Source of the DNA: Chitinivibrionales bacterium
GTDB lineage: Bacteria > Fibrobacterota > Chitinivibrionia > Chitinivibrionales > FEN-1185
Assembly: GCA_035516255.1 (NCBI GenBank)
Contig: DATJAL010000031.1
Coordinates: 1 to 64,000 of the forward strand
Reading direction: 5' to 3'
Length of the DNA stretch: 64,000 bases
This document shows positions 1-8,181 of this stretch, piece after piece. Within the stretch, counting starts at the first letter, position 1, and each line of letters begins with the position of its first letter. A program made the translations under genes and the position numbers. Below the pieces are notes generated by a model. It saw only the letters and a program-made list of their open reading frames with translations. It was not told the DNA's origin and searched no databases.

Positions 1-83
1 ACATGGCCTTTTTTCCAACAGAATTTTCTGAGGAACAGTTTTGCCCTGTTTTCAGTTTTCCCTATGAATTCAAAGGTTTCTAA

Positions 84-112
84 TTGACTAAAGCCCATAT
101 GCACAAGATAAT
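84..112 (+). promoter_or_regulatory. Sigma-70-type promoter upstream of the beta-helix genes
   Basis: TTGACT at 84-89, a 17-nt spacer and GATAAT at 107-112. It would give a leader of about 170 nt that carries the 174-209 repeat before the first beta-helix gene. The same architecture is seen at four other gene-proximal places in the window. Confidence 0.5.
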
Positions 113-173
113 TCCTGTGCAAGATGTTTTATAATTACCAAGAATAAAACGGGAATGAAAATTGAAAAAGTAA

Positions 174-209
174 GTGTCATTGCGAGGAGCCTTGCGACGA
201 AGCAATCTT
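174..209 (+). repeat. Dispersed 'GTCATTGCGAGGAGC..GACGAAGCAATC' repeat, copy 1
   Basis: About 36 bp in the leader of the first beta-helix gene, closely matching 44016-44050 and, inverted, 44391-44418. This type of extragenic palindrome-like element is widespread in bacterial genomes. The rest of 1-291 holds no gene that I can support. Confidence 0.6.
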
Positions 210-291
210 CCGTGAGTCGTTCTTAGATTGTAAATTCTTTAAGACCTTTGTGCTCTTTGCGAGAAAATCTTCTTTGCAATAAAGGAGCCCT

Positions 292-1833
292 ATGCTCATC
301 CGTCCTATTTTTCCCGTCCTCTTCGTCCTATCATTCTTTTCCCTCACTCTCGCCAACACCCATTTCGTCGACGGCTCCTCAACCGGCTCCGACACCTACG
401 CCGGCACGTCGGCAGCGCCGTGGAAAACCCTGCAGCACGCCGCGGACAACGTCGGCCCCGGTGATACCGTCATCGTCAAACCCGGCACCTACGCGGGTTT
501 CGTGATGGGATGGGACAACCCGGAGAACGGTACGGCTTCGGCGCCCATCGTGTTTCTCGCGCAGACGGGCGCAATCATCAACAGCCGCAACAACAAGACG
601 GCCGACGGCATCGACCTTGAGGGCGCCAGTTACATCGTGCTCGACGGGTTTATTGTCAAGAACGCCGGCACCATCACGCGCGCGGGCATACGCGCGGTGA
701 CCGACACGGGCGCGGTGATCCGCGACAACAGCATCGACAGCTGCGGCACGTGGGGCATTCTCACCGGGTTTGCCGAAAACGTGCTCATCGAGAACAATGT
801 GTGTTCGCGCGCCGTGGTGCAGCACGGGATTTACTTCAGCAACAGCGCCGACCATCCGGTCATTCGGGGAAACCGGGTGTTCTCGAACAACGCGAACGGC
901 ATCCACATGAACGGCGACGTGTCGCAGGGCGGCGATGGCGTCATCTCTAACGCGCTCGTGGAGAACAACATCATCTACGACAACGGCAGGGCCGGCGGGT
1001 CGGGCATCAACTGCGACGGCGTGAAGAACTCGCGCTTCCAGAACAACCTGTTATACAACAACCACGCCAGCGGGATCTCGCTGTACCAGACCGACGCGAG
1101 CGAAGGCTCCACCTTCGACACGGTGGTGAACAACACCATCATCGAGGCTGCGGACGCGCGCTGGTGCGTCAACATCCAGAACACGCCCACCGGCATCATC
1201 CTGTATAACAACATACTTTACAATTACCACTCCTGGCACGGCAGCATCGACGTGGGCGGGGGGAGCACCGTCGGGCTCACGAGCGATTACAACATCGTGA
1301 TGGACCGTCTCACGCCCGACGACAACACGGTCCTGACGCTGGCCCAGTGGCGCTCGCAGACCGGACAGGACATGCACTCGATCGTGGCGGCGCCGGCGCA
1401 GCTGTTCGTGAACCCCGACAGCGGGAACTATCACCTGCTTGACACGTGCGTCGCGGTCGACAAGGGCACTTCGCAGTTCGCGCCCAGCAGGGACATCGAA
1501 GGCACGGCAAGGCCGCAGGGAAAGGGGTTTGACATAGGCGCGTACGAGGCGGGGAACGGGGCGGGGGTACTTTATTCCGGCAATGGCGTCCGGTTGAATG
1601 AAAAGCCGGTGGTGCGATTTGACACGAAAAGGCATTTGGTGACATTCGCGGGAATGGATGGGGAAAACATATCGGCAGTAGCAATATATTCCGTTGCGGG
1701 AAAATGCCTGGTGAATAATTCCACAGCAGGCGTACGGATGATGACATGGCGGCCTTGCGCGCCGGGGACGTATGTTGCGGTTGTCAATATTGGCCGAGCA
1801 TCAGCAAAAGCTACTTTTGTTGTCGATAAATAA
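292..1833 (+). CDS. Secreted right-handed parallel beta-helix protein with C-terminal sorting-like domain
   Basis: 513 aa. Residues 1-21 are a signal peptide (MLIRPIFPVLFVLSFFSLTLA). The pattern 'GTSAAPWKTLQHAADNV', then 'GDTVIVKPGTY', is the usual start of a pectate-lyase-like/DUF1565 parallel beta-helix. Residues about 85-390 contain repeated N-rich rungs (ENN, DNS, NNI/NNLLYNN) typical of beta-helix coils. The last ~75 residues form a beta-rich tail with 'IYSVAGKCLV', resembling type-A secretion/sorting domains of Bacteroidetes and Fibrobacterota. It probably binds or cleaves a polysaccharide outside the cell; no catalytic residue can be assigned. It is first of three similar genes in a row and has an AAAGGAG-like ribosome site before ATG 292. 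Confidence 0.85.
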   Translation: MLIRPIFPVLFVLSFFSLTLANTHFVDGSSTGSDTYAGTSAAPWKTLQHAADNVGPGDTVIVKPGTYAGFVMGWDNPENGTASAPIVFLAQTGAIINSRNNKTADGIDLEGASYIVLDGFIVKNAGTITRAGIRAVTDTGAVIRDNSIDSCGTWGILTGFAENVLIENNVCSRAVVQHGIYFSNSADHPVIRGNRVFSNNANGIHMNGDVSQGGDGVISNALVENNIIYDNGRAGGSGINCDGVKNSRFQNNLLYNNHASGISLYQTDASEGSTFDTVVNNTIIEAADARWCVNIQNTPTGIILYNNILYNYHSWHGSIDVGGGSTVGLTSDYNIVMDRLTPDDNTVLTLAQWRSQTGQDMHSIVAAPAQLFVNPDSGNYHLLDTCVAVDKGTSQFAPSRDIEGTARPQGKGFDIGAYEAGNGAGVLYSGNGVRLNEKPVVRFDTKRHLVTFAGMDGENISAVAIYSVAGKCLVNNSTAGVRMMTWRPCAPGTYVAVVNIGRASAKATFVVDK

Positions 1834-1877
1834 AAGGTCTCTTTCAAAGAGTGCAAAAACGGAAAAAGGAGACTGCC

Positions 1878-3383
1878 ATGTCCATCCTTCCTATTTTTCC
1901 TGTCCTGTTCGTCCTTTCTTTCTTTACCCTTGCTTTTTCCGCCGCCCTCGAGGTCGGCCCGGGAAAAACCTATTCCCGCATCGAAAGCGCCTATGCCTCG
2001 GCAAACAGCGGCGACACCATCCTGGTGTATCCCAAGGCCGCGAACGCCGCCTACGACAGCGTGGCGGTGTATTTGACAAAAAGAAAACTCCTCATCCGCG
2101 GGGTGCTGCCGGGCGGCCGCGTTGTGCTTGACGGCACCGGCTACGATTATTCTGGCGTGGGCTCGGTGCCGCGCGCCATGTTCCAGTTTAACCAGGGCGC
2201 GGACAGCTGTGTGGTGGAGAACTTCGAAATCTTTGGCTGCCAGAACAGCTCGTACAATGGCGCGGCCTTCCGCATCAACCAGGTGAACGACATTACCATT
2301 CGCAACTGCGACATCCACAATAACGACATGGGCCTGATGTCGAACGGCACCGTGACCGACAATTCCGCGGCCGACCAGCTCGTGGAAAACTGCATCGTGC
2401 ATGAAAACGGAAACACGGCCGATCCCGGGTACAACCACAATTTCTACATGGGCGGCATGAGCGTGACTATACGCGGGTGCAACGTGTACGGCGCGACCAC
2501 GGGCCACGACATCAAGAGCCGCGCGCACCTCACCATCGTGGAAGGGTGCCGCGTGCACGACTGCCAGAACCGCGAGTTCGACCTCGTTGACGACAATGGC
2601 GTGACCACGGTGGCCGGCAGCCATGCGCTGCTGTCCGGATGCGTGATTGTCAAGGCGCAGAACGCGAGCGGCAACAAGACCGTGATCCACTTCGGCCAGG
2701 ACGGCGGCTATGACCACGACGGCACCCTGTACGTGGTGCACTGCACCATCGTCACGCCCTACATTTCGCCGGTGGTCGATCTGAGCGCGCCGAGCGCGGG
2801 CGTGAGCTTCACCAACACCATCGTCACGGTGCCGTCCGGCACGCAGAGCGGACAGGTGCTGGTGAACGCGCGTAACGGAGCGGTAATGACAAATGCCGCG
2901 GGACGGTATATGTGGATGTCGAGCGGTTTTTCAGCGCCTGCCGGCGGGACGTTTGATCATATCTCCATTGGGGCAGCAGGCATTGTCCCAAAATTCACCA
3001 ATGCAGCGGTAGGGGATTACAGCCTTGCCGACAGCGAGGCGGGCATTGTCGACGCGGGGCTTGACTATGCGTCAATCACGCTGCCGCAGTCGCTGGCCGG
3101 AAGGCAGCCCGTGGCGTTTCAGGTGCCGCTCGGGTTTTTCAACAGAATATTTGTGGGAAACCCCGACATAGGTGCTTATGAGTGGAAGAACGGGCCGAAT
3201 GGGGTGAGAAATTCGGTAAGGACGTTTAAACCTGATTACAAGACGTTTACAGTGGGGAAGGGAGTGGTTGATGCGAGGGGGAGGATGGTGGCGGGAAATA
3301 AGTATCTGTTAAATCAAAATAGAATTGCAGCAGGATGTCTATTTGAAAAGTCAGGGAAAAATATGATATGGTTGAAAAATTGA
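1878..3383 (+). CDS. Secreted right-handed parallel beta-helix protein
   Basis: 501 aa from ATG 1878, chosen because AAAGGAG lies just upstream and the signal peptide (MSILPIFPVLFVLSFFTLAFS) starts there; the frame stays open to 1851. The signal peptide is nearly identical to that of the preceding gene, indicating duplication. 'GPGKTYSRIESAYASANSGDTILVYP' is the DUF1565-type entry to a beta-helix, followed by N- and D-rich rungs (RNCDIHNND, ENCIVHENG, 'TNTIVTVPSG'). The C-terminal ~60 residues are a weaker version of the sorting tail. It lies 44 nt after the first beta-helix gene, so the two are probably cotranscribed. Substrate unknown. Confidence 0.8.
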   Translation: MSILPIFPVLFVLSFFTLAFSAALEVGPGKTYSRIESAYASANSGDTILVYPKAANAAYDSVAVYLTKRKLLIRGVLPGGRVVLDGTGYDYSGVGSVPRAMFQFNQGADSCVVENFEIFGCQNSSYNGAAFRINQVNDITIRNCDIHNNDMGLMSNGTVTDNSAADQLVENCIVHENGNTADPGYNHNFYMGGMSVTIRGCNVYGATTGHDIKSRAHLTIVEGCRVHDCQNREFDLVDDNGVTTVAGSHALLSGCVIVKAQNASGNKTVIHFGQDGGYDHDGTLYVVHCTIVTPYISPVVDLSAPSAGVSFTNTIVTVPSGTQSGQVLVNARNGAVMTNAAGRYMWMSSGFSAPAGGTFDHISIGAAGIVPKFTNAAVGDYSLADSEAGIVDAGLDYASITLPQSLAGRQPVAFQVPLGFFNRIFVGNPDIGAYEWKNGPNGVRNSVRTFKPDYKTFTVGKGVVDARGRMVAGNKYLLNQNRIAAGCLFEKSGKNMIWLKN

Positions 3384-3461
3384 AAGGTGAAATGATTTGA
3401 CCGAAAGTAAAATTACGATATGGAAAGATCCTCAAAAATAAATTTACCGCTAAAATCATGC

Positions 3462-5225
3462 ATGATTCAAAGCATTAATAAATATTTATCATGCCTTTAC
3501 CTTTTATCAACCTCCGCCTTTTGCCTTACCTATCACGTCTCTCCCTCAGGCTCCGACGCCGCGGGCGACGGTTCCTCTGCCAAACCCTGGGCCACCATCA
3601 GCGGCGCCGCGGGAAAATCAATGGTCCAGGGCGGGGACACCATTCTCGTCGCCGACGGTACCTACAACGGCTCAAAGTACATTGGCCGCTCGTTTTCCGA
3701 CTGGCTGACCGTGCGCGCCGAGTACCAGTACAAGGCGAAGCTCACGAACATCCAGAACAATCTGGGCGGCGAGGCGCTGTCGATTTACACGCAGGGATCT
3801 GCGAAAATCCGCATCGAGGGGTTTGTCTTTTCAAACGTGTATCCCGGCTACACCTGTCCCGACGGCAGGGAGGCGAACTACCTCGTGCATTTCCAGGACG
3901 CCTGCGACATTGTTTTCCAAAACAACATCCTGTTCGGCAACAACGCGCCGGGCGCGTGCAACGAGCTCCTTAAAATCAACCGCGGCGACACACTCTACTA
4001 CCCGCGCGACATCCAGATCAGGGGGAACGTGTTCTACGACCGGCCGAGCGCGGGCGGCACCGACCTCATCGACGCGACGCGGCCGGGTGAGCTTGACATA
4101 TACGAAAACATATTCTTCGAGCGCAGCGCGCCGCTCGCGCAGTCGTTCATGACCATCAAGCGCGAGGTGCAGGAGGACTCCATGCCCGCCGCCTACAAGC
4201 CGGCGCGCAACCCGCGGATCCACGTATACAAAAACGTGTTCCTCAACTGGGACGGCGCGGCGGACCAGGCGTTCGTGCAGTTCGGCGAGGACGATTTGCC
4301 GGAATACATGATCACCAACTCGCTCATCGAAAACAACCTGATGATCGGCAATTCCGCGAACCCGCTTGCCGCGCCGATCCAGCTCAAGGGGTGCAAAAAT
4401 ATAACCGTGAGGGCGAATACGATTGTCGGTGATTTGCCCGGGGGATCGTTCGGTTTCCGCATCGGCACCGAAGGCACCAACCCGAGGGCGTCCGGGTTTT
4501 ACATTTACAACAACATCTGGTGCGACCCGACCGGCACCATGACCAACCGATTTGTCAACACCTACGGCGACGTGGACACGTCCTCGATCACACTCTCGAA
4601 CAACCTATTCTGGAACAAGGGCGATCCGCTGCCGTCAACCGGTTCGCCGCTGCCGGCCGCGGACGCGAGAATAATCGTGGCCGACCCGCTGCTCGACACA
4701 AACCAGTCGGGAATCGTGCTGCCGGTCTGGGACGAAACAAACGGTATGTTTACAAGCGGCAGCACGACCATACGCCAGGAATTCGAGCGCCTGGTGAACA
4801 CGTACGGCAGCATCCCTTCAGGAAGCCCGGCCATCGGCGCGGCCGACGCCGCGAACATGCCGGTTGATGATATTCTGGGAAACCCGAGAGATACGAAGCC
4901 GGATATCGGCGCCTTTGAATTTTCCAGCGCCGGAGCAAAGGGAAAAGAAATAGGGACGGGAGAGGGGTTTGATCATAATTTTAATTTAAAAATCATCCAG
5001 AACATATCAGGCAAGAGAATTCTTATTGTTGACGCAAATAAAAGCTCATCCCTTGATCTTTATTTTTACGATTTGTCAGGAAGGCAATTGCTTGCGTTGA
5101 AAAATATCGGAATCACGGCGGGAAGAAACGTCATCAGTCATGAAATTTCCCTATCAGGAATATTTTTAATGAAAGCAGCGTATAACGGCGGGCAGGTATT
5201 TCAGAAAATATTTTTCCTGAAATAA
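3462..5225 (+). CDS. Secreted right-handed parallel beta-helix protein with C-terminal sorting-like domain
   Basis: 587 aa from ATG 3462, where the signal peptide (MIQSINKYLSCLYLLSTSAFC) begins; the frame is open back to an ATG at 3420. Typical chondroitinase/pectate-lyase-like entry 'YHVSPSGSDAAGDGSSAKPWATI', 'GDTILVADGTY', then beta-helix rungs ('QNNILFGNN', 'ENNLMIGNS', 'YNNIWCDPTG'). 'IGAADAANMPVDDILGNPRDTKPDIGAFEF' is the conserved end of many such proteins. The C-terminal 80 residues carry 'LYFYDLSGRQLLALKN', a type-A-like sorting domain. Third of a tandem trio; a strong terminator follows at 5408. Confidence 0.8.
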   Translation: MIQSINKYLSCLYLLSTSAFCLTYHVSPSGSDAAGDGSSAKPWATISGAAGKSMVQGGDTILVADGTYNGSKYIGRSFSDWLTVRAEYQYKAKLTNIQNNLGGEALSIYTQGSAKIRIEGFVFSNVYPGYTCPDGREANYLVHFQDACDIVFQNNILFGNNAPGACNELLKINRGDTLYYPRDIQIRGNVFYDRPSAGGTDLIDATRPGELDIYENIFFERSAPLAQSFMTIKREVQEDSMPAAYKPARNPRIHVYKNVFLNWDGAADQAFVQFGEDDLPEYMITNSLIENNLMIGNSANPLAAPIQLKGCKNITVRANTIVGDLPGGSFGFRIGTEGTNPRASGFYIYNNIWCDPTGTMTNRFVNTYGDVDTSSITLSNNLFWNKGDPLPSTGSPLPAADARIIVADPLLDTNQSGIVLPVWDETNGMFTSGSTTIRQEFERLVNTYGSIPSGSPAIGAADAANMPVDDILGNPRDTKPDIGAFEFSSAGAKGKEIGTGEGFDHNFNLKIIQNISGKRILIVDANKSSSLDLYFYDLSGRQLLALKNIGITAGRNVISHEISLSGIFLMKAAYNGGQVFQKIFFLK

Positions 5226-5376
5226 AAAGTCCCCGGAACATTTTTAATTCCCCGCCTTGGTCAAAGGAAAAGAATAATCCGTGTTACCAAAGGTAAGAAA
5301 AATATCCACCCATGACCGCTTATGGTCAATTACATTATTACTGACTTTTTCCTCCCTCGTTTAATAAAATAAATCT

Positions 5377-5401
5377 GTTGAACGGTTGCAAAACCTTCAA
5401 C
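5377..5401 (+). promoter_or_regulatory. 25-bp palindrome
   Basis: GTTGAA-C-GGTT-GCAA-AACC-TTCAAC, an almost perfect inverted repeat seven bases before the terminator at 5408. It could be an operator or the first hairpin of a small RNA. Confidence 0.35.
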
Positions 5402-5407
5402 ATGACC

Positions 5408-5458
5408 AAGCGGGTATCCTCCTAGATCCCCCTCCTGGACATACCCGCTTTTATTTTT
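5408..5458 (+). terminator. Rho-independent terminator after the beta-helix cluster
   Basis: Stem AAGCGGGTAT (5408-5417) pairs perfectly with ATACCCGCTT (5441-5450), followed by a T-rich tract (TTATTTTT). The loop is 23 nt and can fold further. Confidence 0.75.
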
Positions 5459-5490
5459 AGCTATCCACATTCTTCATTCCATTATTTCTC

Positions 5491-5773
5491 TGGTGGGGGA
5501 AGTATCCCCCTGGGGTGCAGCTTCCGCTGAGTGCAGTTGTAAAGTAACCCAAATTATTTGCCTTATGCCGTTATAATGTTTCTTCATTCCATAGTACGTA
5601 AACTCTCTATTACCACTGCCGCAACGACAGCCACTCGAATGACCGCAAGCCACGATGGTACCGGCGCCAAAGAGGGGGTGTGCCCCCGGATCGCCGCCGT
5701 ATCCCGGCGATGCTTTTTGCTTGACATTTGGGATGCGGCGGAAGCCGGGGGCCAGGGGGAGACTTCCCCCGCC
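5491..5773. repeat. MITE-like element bounded by inverted repeats
   Basis: The arm at 5491-5513 (tggtgggggaagtatccccctgg) is the inverse of 5751-5773 with two mismatches, and homology continues inward (GCTTCCGC at about 5519 against GCGGAAGC at about 5738). The enclosed ~240 bp carries no credible gene; both strands are open for about 100 codons but look like repeat translation. It occupies the gap between the beta-helix terminator and the ABC operon. Confidence 0.5.
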
Positions 5774-5850
5774 ATCGTATTTTATTTTATAAGGCATATA
5801 GTATTTTCAAAATCCAACTTCGAAAACAAAATATTAATAATGGAGGCCGC

Positions 5851-6531
5851 GTGATAAATATCATCGAGACCAAGGCGCTCAAAAAAAACTACGCGCTCGG
5901 GACGACTACCGTGCACGCGCTGCGGGGAATAGACCTCGCCATTGAGAAGGGCGACTTCCTCAGCATCGTGGGGCCGTCGGGCAGCGGTAAAACGACGCTG
6001 CTCAACATCATCGGGTGCATCGACTTCGCCACCGAAGGAAGCGTGCGGGTGGGCGAACAGGAGATCACGCGGCTCAACGACCGACAGATCACCGACATAC
6101 GGCTTCACAAAATCGGATTCATTTTCCAGACGTTCAACCTCATTCCCGTGCTCAACGCGCTCGAAAACGTTGAGTTCCCGCTCCTACTCATGAAAAACAA
6201 ATCGAAGCCCGAGGTGAAAAGAAAATCCGAGGAGCTCCTTGACGCGGTAGGACTCAGAGAGTACATGAAGCACAAGCCCGCCGAGCTCTCGGGCGGGCAA
6301 CGCCAGCGCGTCGCGATCGCGCGCGCGCTCGTCACCAACCCGGACATCGTGCTCGCCGACGAGCCCACGGCAAACCTCGACTCGGTGACGGGCGCGTCGG
6401 TGCTCGACGCAATGCGGGAGATGAACCACCGCCAGCGCACCACGTTCATTTTCTCCACGCACGACGCCAATGTACTCAAGTATGCGAGCCACGTGATCAA
6501 GATCAAAGACGGCCTCATCAGCAGGGATTGA
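5851..6531 (+). CDS. ABC transporter ATP-binding protein (LolD/MacB family)
   Basis: 226 aa from GTG 5851, which follows TGGAGG at the right distance; the upstream open frame is repeat DNA. Walker A GPSGSGKTT at residues 41-49, Q-loop 'IFQTFNLIPVLNALENVEFPLLL' (typical for this family), signature LSGGQRQR at about 146, Walker B 'IVLADEPTANLDS', H-loop 'STHD'. Length and motifs match LolD/MacB/FtsE-type ATPases, which energise periplasmic-facing FtsX/MacB permeases rather than substrate uptake. The two permeases follow directly, so it is probably the motor of an envelope exporter. Confidence 0.93.
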   Translation: MINIIETKALKKNYALGTTTVHALRGIDLAIEKGDFLSIVGPSGSGKTTLLNIIGCIDFATEGSVRVGEQEITRLNDRQITDIRLHKIGFIFQTFNLIPVLNALENVEFPLLLMKNKSKPEVKRKSEELLDAVGLREYMKHKPAELSGGQRQRVAIARALVTNPDIVLADEPTANLDSVTGASVLDAMREMNHRQRTTFIFSTHDANVLKYASHVIKIKDGLISRD

Positions 6532-6534
6532 CCG

Positions 6535-8061
6535 ATGAACCTCATTATAAAAATCGCATGGCGCAACATCATGCGCCACCGGGGAAAAAGCCTGGTGATC
6601 GGGTCCATCCTGTTTTTCGGCGCGCTCGTCATGACCATGGGCAACGGCGTCATCTCGGGCATGAACGAGGGCCTCAAGCAGACCATCGTCAACAGCTTCA
6701 CCGGCGACATCGTGCTCGTGTCTGACAAGCAGGAGAGCGACAACGTGTTCATGGAATTCATGGGCAAGGCGGTGCCGCCCCTCTACGATTATCCCGCCAT
6801 CGGCAGGGCGCTCGGGGAACAGCCGTTCGTCGAACGGTGCCTGCCCGCCGGCAAGAACCTCGCGATGATCCTGAACGAGGAGGAGAACGGGATGCCCGGC
6901 AACGCGTTCCTGGTGGGCGTTGACTTTGAGAAATACCGGACAATGTTTCCCGGGAACGTCAGGGTCGTCGAGGGAAGGCTCCTTGACAAGAACGAACAGG
7001 GCGCGCTGGTGCCGGCGTGGGCGAGAAAGGAGTTCGCGGCCTACACGAACATCTGGTTCATGGCCGAGGGACAGACGCTCGACACGGCAAAGCTGCCCAA
7101 GGAGGTGAAGCCCGACGCGGCGACGCTCATCCCGAAAACCAACGCCGTGCTCATGGGGTTCAACGAGGACAACTCGACCACCGACATCAGGCTCCCGGTC
7201 AAGGGCATCATCGAATACAAGGCGCTCAATTCGCTGTGGGGAAGGTTTGTGATCGTGGACATCGAGTCGTACCGCCGATGCCTGGGCTATTTCGCCGCCG
7301 CCGACAAAGTGGAACTGTCCGCCGAGCAGCAGAAGCTGTTTTCAATGAACAGCGACAACATGGACGCTCTGTTCACGAACGACGCCGTGATGACGGCGAA
7401 CACCGCCGCTCCCGCGAAAAAAACCGCGGCGGCCGCCAGCCGCGCCGAAACTCCCCAAACCGTCGATGTGGACGCCGGCGCCTACAACCTCGTGTTCGTG
7501 CTGCTGAAAAAGGGCGCCGACCCGGCGAAGTCGATCGCGAAGCTCAACGCGGTGTTCAAGGAAAAAAAGCTCGGCGTGCGCGCCGTGTCGTGGAAAAAGG
7601 CGCTCGGGCCCGTGGGCAGCATGGCAACGCTCATCAAGGCGGCGCTGTTCGTGTTTGTCATGTTTCTCTTCTTCGTCGCCATCATCATCATCGTGAACAC
7701 GCTGAGCATGGCGGCCCTCGAGCGCACCGCCGAGATCGGCATGATGCGCGCCGTGGGCGCGAAAAAGGGGTTCATCACCACCATGTTCCTCGCCGAGACC
7801 GCCATGCTGTCGTTCGTGTTCGGCGGCATCGGCATCGTGACGGGCGTCATCAGCGTCAACCTGCTGGCGCTGGGGCATTTCACCACCACGAACGACATGG
7901 TGCAGCTGCTGTTCGGCGGCGACACGTTCAGGCCGATGCTTAAGGCGATGGACATTGTTCTATCGATAATTCAACTTACGATAGTGACTCTCATTGCCGT
8001 GATATATCCGACGCGTGTCGCTCAGGGAATTACTCCCCTTGATGCGGTTCAAAGGGATTGA
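6535..8061 (+). CDS. ABC transporter permease (FtsX/LolC/MacB-like), first subunit
   Basis: 508 aa, starting 3 nt after the ATPase stop. N-terminal cytoplasmic 'IAWRNIMRHRGKSLVIGSILFFGALVMTMGNGVISG' is the classic start of the FtsX-like permeases with the first membrane segment. It is followed by a large MacB-PCD-like periplasmic domain (residues ~50-355) and three C-terminal membrane segments with 'ALERTAEIGMMRAVGAKKGFI', the conserved FtsX cytoplasmic motif. Pairs with the second permease at 8182 as a heterodimer, as in LolCE. An Ala-rich linker near residues 285-305 is probably flexible. Confidence 0.9.
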   Translation: MNLIIKIAWRNIMRHRGKSLVIGSILFFGALVMTMGNGVISGMNEGLKQTIVNSFTGDIVLVSDKQESDNVFMEFMGKAVPPLYDYPAIGRALGEQPFVERCLPAGKNLAMILNEEENGMPGNAFLVGVDFEKYRTMFPGNVRVVEGRLLDKNEQGALVPAWARKEFAAYTNIWFMAEGQTLDTAKLPKEVKPDAATLIPKTNAVLMGFNEDNSTTDIRLPVKGIIEYKALNSLWGRFVIVDIESYRRCLGYFAAADKVELSAEQQKLFSMNSDNMDALFTNDAVMTANTAAPAKKTAAAASRAETPQTVDVDAGAYNLVFVLLKKGADPAKSIAKLNAVFKEKKLGVRAVSWKKALGPVGSMATLIKAALFVFVMFLFFVAIIIIVNTLSMAALERTAEIGMMRAVGAKKGFITTMFLAETAMLSFVFGGIGIVTGVISVNLLALGHFTTTNDMVQLLFGGDTFRPMLKAMDIVLSIIQLTIVTLIAVIYPTRVAQGITPLDAVQRD

Positions 8062-8063
8062 AG

Positions 8064-8167
8064 AAGATTCACCGCAGAGACGCCGAGAAATAGAGGATAG
8101 CAATGATTGGGTTTGAAAATATCAGCGACGGAAGCGCTGTTTTTTCTGCGTCTCTGCGGTGAATCTT
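8064..8167. repeat. Inverted repeat (20-bp perfect arms) between the permease genes
   Basis: AAGATTCACCGCAGAGACGC at 8064-8083 and its exact inverse at 8148-8167, separated by 64 nt. This is the common 'accgcagagacgc' extragenic repeat. The right arm ends 5 nt before the GGAG ribosome site of the second permease, so a folded transcript could affect its translation. Confidence 0.75.
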
Positions 8168-8181
8168 TTCTTGGAGAAAAA

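Noticed and set aside
1572-2741. 389-codon minus-strand frame
   Set aside because: Antisense to the beta-helix genes, with Val/Ala/His-rich composition and no domain.
5474-5797. 107-codon minus-strand frame
   Set aside because: It coincides with the inverted-repeat element and seems to be its translation.
7017-7943. 308-codon plus-strand frame inside the first permease
   Set aside because: Out-of-frame shadow rich in Arg, Gly and His; the FtsX-like frame explains the region.
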